Shown piece by piece: positions 1 through 6,979 of a stretch of DNA of 32,223 bases. The stretch's first letter is position 1; each line of letters opens with the position of its first letter. A model generated the notes under the pieces. It saw nothing but the letters and a program-made list of their open reading frames with translations, was not told where the DNA came from and made no database searches. This DNA is from Bacteroidota bacterium. Its GTDB lineage: Bacteria > Bacteroidota > Bacteroidia > Chitinophagales > Chitinophagaceae. Location: positions 1 through 32,223 of the forward strand of contig JANXUL010000242.1 of NCBI GenBank assembly GCA_025356235.1, written 5' to 3'. The translations under genes were made by a program, and so were the position numbers.

Positions 1-235
1 CCTTGGCCCCTGATCTCTTGAACCTTGTTGCGGCCCCCGGTTTTGCTGTGGAGGTCTTGGTCCCTGATCTCTTGGTCCTTGCTGCCTTGGCCCTTGGTCT
101 CTTGATCCTTGCTGCGGCCCACGGTTTTGCTGCGGTGGCCTTGGTCCTTGCTGTCTTGGCCCTTGATCTCTTGATCCCTGTTCCCTTGGTCCCTGGTTTC
201 TTGAACCCTGCTGCCTTGAACCTTGTTGCGGCCCC
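1..235 (-). repeat. 15-bp (5-codon) degenerate coding repeat in ricT tail
   Basis: Read on the minus strand, this stretch encodes repeated pentapeptides such as QQGSR, DQGPR, QQGPR and NQGPR, broken by PRPPQQNRGP, which occurs twice. The DNA period is 15 bp and codons for the same residue vary, so the array is old enough to have diverged at silent positions. It continues past the window edge. Confidence 0.85.
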
Positions 236-1371
236 CTGTTTCCACGCTCCTGGTCACGCCTGCGCCTGTCGTCTTTCTCTAATGTTTTTAAACTGATCTG
301 TCCAACTAAATCCACAAATGCCGGTTCTACTTCTTTGTTCTTACTGTTAACAATTTCTACGGGTTGCAACTCATCCACTTTTTGTCCCTGCTGGTTCAAA
401 CGCTTAATATCTTTCACGCGCTGAATGGTTAATGGGAAATGTTTACTGTTATTAGGCAGTATATACCACATCAGGTTCTTGAAAATATCTTTCTTGATCA
501 GGTGTGCCGTACCCATTGCCGTATCCAATGTTTCCGCATAATCCGGAAAATTTTGTAACGCATCTAAATAGGTATCCAGTTCATAATTCAAACAACATTT
601 CAAACGGCCACACTGCCCACTTAATTTGGTTTGATTGATAGACAGGTTCTGGTAACGGGCAGCAGTAGTATTCACACTTTTAAAATCATTCAGCCAGGTG
701 CTGCAACAGAGCTCACGGCCACAACTGCCGATGCCACCCACTTTCGCGGCTTCCTGGCGGATGCCTATCTGGCGCATCTCCACTTTTACTTTAAAATCGC
801 CGGCATACATTTTTATCAACTCACGAAAATCAACCCGGTCATCGGCGGTATAAAAGAAAGTGCCTTTTTTACCGTCGGCCTGTATCTCCACTTCACTCAG
901 CTTCATCTGTACATTTAATTGGCGGGCAATGGCGCGACTACGCGCCAGAATCTCATTTTCACGGCTTTTGCTGATTTTGAAAGTGTCAATATCCCTGTCG
1001 CTGCTGCGACGGAGGATTTTTTTCATATCCGGACTAAACTCATCCACCCCTTTTTTCTTCAGTTGCATGCGCACCAGTTCACCGGTAAGGCTCACTTCGC
1101 CAACATCAAATCCGCTAACGCCTTCAATGGTAACATAGTCGCCTTTTTCAAAATATTGTAAAGTTGTGTTACGGTAAAAATCTTTACGGCTGCCCTGCTT
1201 GAAACTGATTTCAACCACTTTGCAGGTGCTTTCAGGGTCGCTGAACGGAAGGTTCAGTAACCAGTCGTGTACATTCAAACGGTTACATCCGCCTGTGCTG
1301 CACCCGCCATTGCTTTTACAACCGCCCGGTTTGCCCCCGTCTTTTGATGAACTGCATGATCCACATCCCAT
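1..1371 (-). CDS. ricT: RicT-like PSP1-domain protein (3' end outside window)
   Basis: The frame is open from an ATG at 1371 to the left edge (457 codons, no stop), so the C-terminus is missing. The N-terminus is a cysteine cluster (MGCGSC, then GGCKSNGGC and GGCNRLN within about 32 residues). The central part matches the PSP1/RicT family: GSCGRELCCSTW near residue 219 and QCGRLKCCLNYE near residue 253. In Bacillus RicT works with RicA and RicF in an Fe-S complex that affects RNase Y processing; the role in Bacteroidota is less clear and I infer only family membership. From about residue 369 the protein becomes a disordered tail rich in Arg, Gly, Gln and Pro with QG[PS]R units. It follows holB on the same strand after 290 bp, an order I recall as common in this phylum. 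The gene is almost invisible on the plus strand because it is partial. Confidence 0.85.
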   Translation of the reverse strand, partial: MGCGSCSSSKDGGKPGGCKSNGGCSTGGCNRLNVHDWLLNLPFSDPESTCKVVEISFKQGSRKDFYRNTTLQYFEKGDYVTIEGVSGFDVGEVSLTGELVRMQLKKKGVDEFSPDMKKILRRSSDRDIDTFKISKSRENEILARSRAIARQLNVQMKLSEVEIQADGKKGTFFYTADDRVDFRELIKMYAGDFKVKVEMRQIGIRQEAAKVGGIGSCGRELCCSTWLNDFKSVNTTAARYQNLSINQTKLSGQCGRLKCCLNYELDTYLDALQNFPDYAETLDTAMGTAHLIKKDIFKNLMWYILPNNSKHFPLTIQRVKDIKRLNQQGQKVDELQPVEIVNSKNKEVEPAFVDLVGQISLKTLEKDDRRRRDQERGNRGPQQGSRQQGSRNQGPREQGSRDQGPRQQGPRPPQQNRGPQQGSRDQGPRQQGPRDQGPRPPQQNRGPQQGSRDQGPR

Positions 1372-1438
1372 ATCTCAATTGATAAATTGGTTAGAAAAAA
1401 ATAAACTAAAGAGAATGGTTGGGCGGGCTATAGTACTG

Positions 1439-1468
1439 CTATGATGCTTTGGTTGTGTCACTCACTTC
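1439..1468 (-). repeat. Dispersed intergenic motif, copy A
   Basis: The plus strand reads CTATGATGCTTTG followed by GTTGTGTCACTCACTTC. The same 29-30 nt, with a one-base indel, occurs reverse-complemented at 20507-20535, and the 18-nt core occurs again at 30896-30913. Copies A and B also share weaker similarity outside the core. In the reading direction GAAGTGAGTGACACAAC all three copies lie in open frames that would read EVSDTT. Nature unknown. Confidence 0.7.
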
Positions 1469-1585
1469 AGCTTCCTGTTCGCTGTTGTGCTGTGTAAAGA
1501 AATTATGTGTAATCGTAACCAGCATCGGTGCCTTCAAAATATATTGATAAGCGTATAACAGTTCATGTGCTTTCGTTGGTTTTCT
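1439..1585 (-). other. Stop-free remnant without a start, possible gene fragment
   Basis: Between holB and ricT the minus strand has 48 open codons ending in TAG at 1439-1441 (peptide begins RKPTKAHELLYAYQ and ends EVSDTTKAS). There is no start codon at its 5' end, only an internal ATG at codon 21. Just upstream a different frame reads GVARVELVCYMKK and then stops, which could be the same gene after a frameshift. I do not recognise the product. It may be a decayed gene or simply non-coding sequence carrying the dispersed motif. Confidence 0.25.
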
Positions 1586-1661
1586 TCATATAGCAAACCA
1601 ATTCCACACGTGCCACTCCAAAAATCCCCCTCACAGCCAACTGCCATTACCCGGCAAAGGC

Positions 1662-2861
1662 TTAACTGACCAAAATTAAGGTTTTGTTCTGAATGATGTG
1701 GTAGAGTTTAATGGTAAGTGCCTGGAACAGCATTTTGGCGTTGGCATTGCGTTCTACGTAGTAAGCGGCCCTGTCAAGTTCTTCAATAATGGCCTGTTGC
1801 TGGCTTACAGAGGCAATTTTATTAAGCCGTTGGGCAAAATCTTTCTCATTATCCCCCAGCATCACCTGTTCAGCTCCCAGCACTTTTATCCGTATGCTTT
1901 GTTCCAGCAGGTGGTTAAAATAGCGTAAAAATTGCTTTTGTTTCTCACGTCCCAGCTTACTGGTTTCTTCTACAAATTTTACCTGTGCAATAGGGCCACC
2001 TTTCAAAGTGGCATTCAGCCAGTCTCTCAAAAGGCTTTGCCAGTCTTCATCGGCATGTTGCAATAATTGCAACGCTTCACGGTAATTACCCTCACAAATA
2101 CCGGCTATCTGCCGGGCAGTATCTGGCGGCACATTAGCACGGGCGGTCAATGCCTGTTCTATTTCACTGTTCTCTAATTGCGGGATTTTTACCAATTGGC
2201 AACGGCTTAAAATGGTAGGCAGAATCTGCTCATCATTTTCTGCCACGAGAATAAATAAGGTATTGGGTGGTGGTTCTTCAATCAGTTTTAATAATTTATT
2301 GCCTTCCTTGCCCAGGTATTCGGGCATCCATAAAAGCAATACTTTGTATTCGCTCTCAAAACTTTTCAGGCTTAATTGGCGGATAATATCGTTGCACTCA
2401 TCTGCCGTAATATTGCCCTGTTTATTTTCTGCACCAATAAACTGCAACCAGTCGTAAACATTCCCATAAGGATAAGATTGAACAAACTCCCGCCATTCAG
2501 CAATATAATCGGTGCTGGTAGGTTTATCGCCCGGTTTTTTCGGAATAACCGGGTATGAAAAATGCAGATCAGGATGTATCAGCTGCCCTGCCCTTTGAAA
2601 AGCAGACTGCGAAGCAATATCGTCCGGATGGATATAGGAAGGGGTAGGTTCTAAAGAAGTCATCCCGCCAAACAAATCCTCCACAACTGGAGAAGGCTGC
2701 GGAAGTGAAACAATGTACTGCGCAAAAGCCATCGCCAATGGTAAAGCCCCACTGCCTTCTTTACCCAGAAAAAGCAAAGCATGGCTAAGGCGGTTTTGTT
2801 CTACCATTTCTGCTAAATGTTGCTTGGTTGCCTGCTGGCCTATCACATCCTTAAATAACAT
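1662..2861 (-). CDS. holB: DNA polymerase III delta' subunit
   Basis: 399 residues. Delta' is part of the clamp-loader complex that places the sliding clamp on primed DNA. The N-terminus MLFKDVIGQQATKQHL is typical of the AAA+ clamp-loader family. The P-loop region reads GKEGSGA and lacks the Lys-Thr/Ser of an active Walker A, as expected for delta', which does not hydrolyse ATP. Further family features are LLKLIEEPPPNTLFILV and LSRCQLVKIP (SRC motif) near the middle, followed by a helical C-terminal collar domain. The four-cysteine zinc module found in many bacterial delta' proteins is not apparent. The neighbour downstream on the same strand is ricT. Confidence 0.9.
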   Translation of the reverse strand: MLFKDVIGQQATKQHLAEMVEQNRLSHALLFLGKEGSGALPLAMAFAQYIVSLPQPSPVVEDLFGGMTSLEPTPSYIHPDDIASQSAFQRAGQLIHPDLHFSYPVIPKKPGDKPTSTDYIAEWREFVQSYPYGNVYDWLQFIGAENKQGNITADECNDIIRQLSLKSFESEYKVLLLWMPEYLGKEGNKLLKLIEEPPPNTLFILVAENDEQILPTILSRCQLVKIPQLENSEIEQALTARANVPPDTARQIAGICEGNYREALQLLQHADEDWQSLLRDWLNATLKGGPIAQVKFVEETSKLGREKQKQFLRYFNHLLEQSIRIKVLGAEQVMLGDNEKDFAQRLNKIASVSQQQAIIEELDRAAYYVERNANAKMLFQALTIKLYHIIQNKTLILVS

Positions 2862-2919
2862 CTCAGATTTTATGGATTTTTTTATGATTTTTCATCAATC
2901 CGTCGGTATCAAAAGTAAA

Positions 2920-2965
2920 GGATATAAAAAACAAAAAGAAGGATGTTTTATTAAACATCCTTCTT
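2920..2965 (-). terminator. Rho-independent-type hairpin, left copy
   Basis: The stem is AAGAAGGATGTTT at 2936-2948, the loop TATT, and the right arm 2953-2965 (13 perfect pairs). Read on the minus strand it is followed by a T-rich tract (TTTTTGTTTTTTAT). It would stop transcripts coming from the peroxidase gene before holB. Confidence 0.6.
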
Positions 2966-3059
2966 CAAAAAAATCATGCCCAGATACGTGAAATCAAAAA
3001 TTATTTCACGTGTTTTTTATGATTTCTCATTAATTCTTGGGTATCAAAAACAAAGGGTA

Positions 3060-3100
3060 TAAAAAACAAAAAGGAGGATGTTTTATTAAACATCCTCCTT
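3060..3100 (-). terminator. Rho-independent-type hairpin, right copy
   Basis: The stem is AAGGAGGATGTTT at 3071-3083, the loop TATT, and the right arm 3088-3100, followed on the minus strand by TTTTTGTTTTTTAT. It lies 36 nt beyond the stop of the peroxidase gene and is its likely terminator. It differs from the left copy by one pair, A-T to G-C, changed on both arms. Confidence 0.7.
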
Positions 3101-3135
3101 CAAAAAAATCATATCTAAATCCGTGAAATCAGCGA

Positions 3136-3669
3136 TTATTTCAGGTATTTCAAAATCTCTTCACTATCCGGAGTCACTTTACTTGGAAAATAAGCAATCA
3201 TCTTACCATTCTCATCCAATAAAAATTTATTAAAATTCCAGCCAATGGTAGCATCTAAAACGCCATTTTCCGTTTTGCTGGTCAGCCATTTATAAATAGG
3301 CGCAGTATCATCACCCTTAACGCTTACTTTGCTGGCCAATGGAAATTTCACGCCAAACCTTGCTTTACAGAATTCCTGTATCTCATTGTCGGCACCGGGC
3401 TCCTGTGCGCCAAAATTATTGGCAGGAAAACCCACGATCACTAATTTGTCTTTGTATTGCTCATAAACTTTTTCCAATGCTTCGTACTGAGGTGTATAAC
3501 CGCATTTGGAAGCAGTGTTTACCACCAATATTTTCTTCCCTTTGAATTTAGAGAAGTCAATCGTTCCCCCTTCAATGGATTTTACTTTAAAACTGTGTAT
3601 GGTTGGGTCGCCTGGCAAAGTAAATGCGCTTAGCATGCCCACAATGGCAATGGTTAAAAGGTATTTCAT
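3136..3669 (-). CDS. Glutathione peroxidase family protein (Cys type), exported
   Basis: 177 residues. It reduces hydroperoxides; most bacterial Cys-type members use thioredoxin rather than glutathione. The N-terminus MKYLLTIAIVGMLSAFTLPG looks like a signal peptide, so the enzyme probably works in the periplasm. The active-site region is NTASKCGYTPQY with the peroxidatic cysteine at residue 56 (ordinary TGT codon, not selenocysteine). Gln89 lies in GFPANNFGAQEPG, Trp and Asn in IGWNFNKFLLD, and a second cysteine is at residue 101. Length is normal for the family plus a signal peptide. It is probably a single-gene transcript, since it has a terminator pair downstream and 165 bp separating it from comF. 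Confidence 0.9.
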   Translation of the reverse strand: MKYLLTIAIVGMLSAFTLPGDPTIHSFKVKSIEGGTIDFSKFKGKKILVVNTASKCGYTPQYEALEKVYEQYKDKLVIVGFPANNFGAQEPGADNEIQEFCKARFGVKFPLASKVSVKGDDTAPIYKWLTSKTENGVLDATIGWNFNKFLLDENGKMIAYFPSKVTPDSEEILKYLK

Positions 3670-3834
3670 AATTTTTATTTTTAGTAAATAACAGTTAAAT
3701 ATAGAAAAGGTTGGTTATATTTTGGTGAATGGAAAGGTTAAATCGGTGTTTACTTCCTGGGTTCGGTCAATATACTTTGTGTGACCTGGCATAAACCCCG
3801 CTTATCATTTTTAGTTATACCCTGCAACAATCGG

Positions 3835-4536
3835 CTATATCGTGTAAGCTGCTGCTGCGATACTCAACAAGACTCCTTCTGCTTTCAGGATGGTTGAACC
3901 ACAGGCTTCCAGGGTGGCCCCGGTTGTAATTACATCGTCTATAAGTAATATATGCCTGTTTTTTAAGGCGTTTTCATCTGTAAGGGCAAATACCCCGTCC
4001 ATATTCTGCCAGCGGCTGGCCCGGTTCTGGTGGGTTTGGGTTTCTGTAAATTTTATTCGCTCCACTGCGTCTTTTAAAACAGGCTTATGCCAGATTTCCG
4101 CTATCCCTTCACAAATAAGGGCGGCCTGGTTATAGCCGCGTATATGTTCTTTTTTCTTATTCAGTGGCAAGGGCACCAGTACATCTACATCTTTAAACCG
4201 TTGAGTCTTCATTAATGCATAAGCCATCATCCTGCCTAAAAAATAGCCGGCTTCTTTATTGCCCTTATATTTTAATTGAATGAGTAAATGTTGAAGCAAA
4301 GAATCTTTTGTAAAATAATAGGTGGCTGCTGCATGTGTAACCCGAAGCCTCCCATAAAATAATTTTTCAACGGGGTTAGCGGGTGATTGAAAAAAACGGG
4401 TCTCAGGTAAACGATGCAAACACCTTGCACAAAGAAAGTAGGCATCACCAATTATATCTGTACCACATCCCTCACAATTATGCGGATAGAACAGGTGTAA
4501 AAAATTAGCGAGATATTTTTCTGCGGAAAAAACCAT
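3835..4536 (-). CDS. comF: ComF-family phosphoribosyltransferase-like protein
   Basis: 233 residues. The N-terminal part carries a zinc-ribbon-like motif (CEGCGTD near residue 20 and CARCLHRLP near residue 37). The C-terminal part is a type I phosphoribosyltransferase fold with the PRPP-binding loop ILLIDDVITTGATL. ComF proteins are associated with DNA uptake in competent bacteria, and comEC lies about 21 kb away on the same strand. The true substrate of these proteins is not well established. It lies downstream of radA on the same strand, separated by a large inverted repeat. Confidence 0.87.
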   Translation of the reverse strand: MVFSAEKYLANFLHLFYPHNCEGCGTDIIGDAYFLCARCLHRLPETRFFQSPANPVEKLFYGRLRVTHAAATYYFTKDSLLQHLLIQLKYKGNKEAGYFLGRMMAYALMKTQRFKDVDVLVPLPLNKKKEHIRGYNQAALICEGIAEIWHKPVLKDAVERIKFTETQTHQNRASRWQNMDGVFALTDENALKNRHILLIDDVITTGATLEACGSTILKAEGVLLSIAAAAYTI

Positions 4537-4598
4537 TCTGCAAATTTCGGAATGGATTTGTTTTGTTTGATTAGGTATTTACCGCAATGGAGGTTAGT

Positions 4599-4683
4599 GG
4601 TTAAAGAGGTTAAAATAGTTAAAAGGGGTTAAAAAAATTAAATAATGTGCGTACCCTTTTTAACTATTTTAACCTCTTTAACC
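4599..4683. repeat. 31-bp inverted repeat of 9-bp GTTAAA units
   Basis: The arm 4599-4624 is perfectly complementary to 4658-4683 (26 bp). After one G-T wobble the pairing continues to 4629/4653, giving 31 bp with a 23-nt loop. Each arm is itself a tandem of about 9-bp units: GTTAAAGAG, GTTAAAATA, GTTAAAAGG. It sits between the 3' end of radA and the start of comF. No T-run follows it in the radA direction, so it is not a typical intrinsic terminator, though it could form a strong RNA hairpin. Confidence 0.9.
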
Positions 4684-4710
4684 CTTCTCGCCAAATTAAC
4701 TTCTCCCTCT

Positions 4711-6081
4711 TCAAAACAATTGCTGATACACTTCATCCACCCTGCTCAATGCAGTTACATTTATCTTATACGCTTTCGGGTCGAAACTTTTTTTATTATA
4801 GCGGGATACAATTATTTTTTCAAAGCCTAATTTCTCGGCTTCGGCAATACGCTGTTCGATCCTGTTTACTGCACGTATCTCTCCGTTCAACCCAACTTCA
4901 CCTGCAAAACAAATATGTGCCGGTAAGGGAACATCTTCATACGATGAAAGCAATGCACAGATCACTGCAAGGTCTATCGAAGGGTCTTCTACTTTAATGC
5001 CGCCGGCAATATTAATAAACACATCTTTCATACCAAACTGGAAACCGCCACGCTTTTCCAATACGGCTAATAATAACTGTAGCCTTCGCAAATCAAAACC
5101 ACTAACAGTTCTTTGTGGCGTGCCATACACACTTTGTGTTACGAGTGCCTGTACTTCTATCAGTAAAGGCCGCATGCCTTCTAATGTAGCAGCAATGGCA
5201 CTTCCGCTCAATTGCTCTTCTCTTTGGGCAATCAAAATTTCTGAGGGATTGGATACGATCCGCATCCCTTCACCTGTCATTTCATAAATACCCAATTCGG
5301 CGGTACTTCCAAAACGATTCTTTAATGTTCTTAAAATTCGGTAAGCGTAATGTCGGTCTCCTTCGAATTGTAAAACGGTATCCACCATATGCTCCAATAT
5401 TTTCGGACCCGCAATCGCACCGTCTTTGGTAATATGACCGATTAAAAAAACAGGGGTATTTGTTTCCTTGGCAAACCGCTGAAATTCTGCAGCACATTCT
5501 CTTATTTGTGAAACACTTCCTGCAGAAGAATCTATCAGGTTAGATTGCAATGTTTGTATAGAGTCTACAATGACTAGTTGCGGCTTTAGTTTTTTTATCT
5601 CCTGGAAAATAGTTTGTGTAGCCGTTTCGGTTAGCAGGTAAAAATTATCATTGGGTATCTTTAAACGGTCTGCCCGCATTTTTATCTGTTGCTCACTTTC
5701 TTCACCGCTTATATATAAGACCCTTAGTTGTTCTATCAATAAACCATTTTGTAAAAACAAAGTGCTTTTGCCAATGCCTGGTTCACCGGCAACCAAAATA
5801 ATACTTCCGGGAACAATGCCGCCACCCAGTACTCTGTTCAGCTCAGGATCTTTGGTTACGATCCTTTTTTCTTTATTACTTACCACGTCACTCAGCGCAA
5901 CTGATTTGGTATTTCTTTTTTCAGGTGTATAGCTGTCCCAGTTTTCTTCTTTGTTATTTCCTTTATCTAAAATTTCTTCGGTAAATGTGTTCCATTCGGC
6001 GCAACCCGGGCACTTGCCCAACCACTTGGCATTTTCATACCCACAGTTACTACAAAAAAAAGCTGTTTTTATCTTGCTCAT
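4711..6081 (-). CDS. radA: DNA repair protein RadA
   Basis: 456 residues, the usual length. RadA is a RecA-related, DnaB-like ATPase that promotes branch migration of recombination intermediates. In order: a zinc finger (Cys10, Cys13, Cys24, Cys27 in CSNCGYENAKWLGKCPGC), the RecA-like core with Walker A GEPGIGKST at 99-107, a Walker B-like LVIVDSIQT, the RadA-specific KNRFGST motif near residue 255, and a C-terminal Lon-protease-like domain ending at residue 456. Start MSKIKTAF is the natural start just before the zinc finger. The 5' side opens on the long intergenic region shared with the divergent susC. Confidence 0.96.
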   Translation of the reverse strand: MSKIKTAFFCSNCGYENAKWLGKCPGCAEWNTFTEEILDKGNNKEENWDSYTPEKRNTKSVALSDVVSNKEKRIVTKDPELNRVLGGGIVPGSIILVAGEPGIGKSTLFLQNGLLIEQLRVLYISGEESEQQIKMRADRLKIPNDNFYLLTETATQTIFQEIKKLKPQLVIVDSIQTLQSNLIDSSAGSVSQIRECAAEFQRFAKETNTPVFLIGHITKDGAIAGPKILEHMVDTVLQFEGDRHYAYRILRTLKNRFGSTAELGIYEMTGEGMRIVSNPSEILIAQREEQLSGSAIAATLEGMRPLLIEVQALVTQSVYGTPQRTVSGFDLRRLQLLLAVLEKRGGFQFGMKDVFINIAGGIKVEDPSIDLAVICALLSSYEDVPLPAHICFAGEVGLNGEIRAVNRIEQRIAEAEKLGFEKIIVSRYNKKSFDPKAYKINVTALSRVDEVYQQLF

Positions 6082-6979
6082 GCCTTAAAGGTAATGGGAG
6101 AAATGAAAGAAAAATAGTGGGCCAATCAGAAGCCGGCAGTTATTTTTTAAATGAATTTTAAACCGTCCTCAGCATAAAACATGTAATGAATTATATGGTA
6201 AATCCAGGTTGATGAATCCGCGGAAACACAGTCTTTACGGCACGTAAAAGGGCCAACATCGCTGTTGACCCTGTTTACTTACTAACCCATTAAATTCTTC
6301 CACTAAATTACAATAATGGGGCACATTCCAAAATTATTTTTTGGCCCTGTGCATAAATTTCCGTTCCCCGACAGGTTTAATTTTAAGCATTTTTTAATAC
6401 ATAAGTAACAGGTCTATTAAAGGGTTTTAAGCATTCTCTATATTACAATACCCATAAGTAGAAAGCACACGCCTTAAAATTGATAAATATCTGATTACAA
6501 ATTAGTTAAAAATAAAAAAATTATTGTATACTAAATATTTATATATATTTTTTCTAACCTGAATCAAGAATCTTCTCCTATTTATTAGTGATTAACTATA
6601 TTAGTTGTAGGGTTTTCTACAGCAGGCAGTTAAAAAAACATTTACAGGCTAATTCGGTAAAATCAGTTTCTGGATCGGCGAATTTCAATTAGCTTTTTTA
6701 ATTATTTCTTAAGTCGAAAACAGTGTTTTTTTGTTGAAGACCCATAGTTGCTGCTAAAAAAATATTCAAGGACTGTAAAAGCATTGTGATTGTTCATTTA
6801 TAAAATATTTTCATATATGATATTGGTCTTTTTTGCGTAAGTTGCAAACGATTGATAAGAATTTCCAACATTAAAAAAAGCTTAAAATTTAACATTTAAA
6901 AAGTTTTATGCGCAGCTTTTACCTTATTTAGGTGGTCAGAATGCCTGATAAACGGCTCACTTCCATAAAAAACAACAAC
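6082..6979. promoter_or_regulatory. Long AT-rich divergent intergenic region radA/susC
   Basis: About 900 bp without a convincing gene on either strand; 6460-6600 is especially AT-rich. It must hold the promoters of radA (leftward) and susC (rightward), but I could not pin either down. Visible structure includes a hairpin at 6249-6272 and a pair of partial direct repeats, ACAGGT plus TTTTAAGCAT at 6371-6390 and 6408-6434. The last 80 bp before susC (about 6905-6975) are richer in G and C and read GGTGGTCAGAATGCCTGATAA, then an A-rich leader AAAAACAACAACATG typical of Bacteroidota translation starts. Confidence 0.55.
6249..6272. other. Hairpin in radA/susC intergenic region
   Basis: AGGGCCAAC (6249-6257) can pair with GTTGACCCT (6264-6272) with one C-A mismatch and a 6-nt loop. 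On the plus strand it is followed by GTTTACTT, a weak T-rich stretch. It could be a terminator of an unseen small RNA or part of a regulatory leader. Function unknown. Confidence 0.35.

Larger units (their letters stand above)
2878..3147. repeat. 135-bp tandem duplication with hairpins
   Basis: Two units, 2878-3012 and 3013-3147, align without gaps at an offset of 135 bp. Each contains TATAAAAAACAAAAA, a 13-bp stem hairpin, CAAAAAAATCAT and a GTGAAATC...TTATTTCA pair. The right unit runs about 12 nt into the 3' end of the peroxidase gene, including its stop, so the left unit carries a copy of that gene end. Units differ at scattered positions, which indicates an old duplication. Confidence 0.85.

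Noticed and set aside
1-235. CRISPR-like array
   Set aside because: Period is 15 bp with no spacers, and the repeat is explained by a pentapeptide repeat in a coding frame.
3-296. Plus-strand frame of 97 codons rich in Leu, Ala and Val
   Set aside because: It is the reverse of the repeat-encoded Arg/Gly/Gln/Pro tail of the ricT-like gene; its composition follows from the repeat.
2713-2991. Plus-strand frame of 92 codons running from holB into the 135-bp repeat
   Set aside because: Its first part is the reverse of holB and the rest is hairpin repeat sequence.
3136-3669. Selenocysteine glutathione peroxidase
   Set aside because: The active-site codon is an ordinary cysteine codon.
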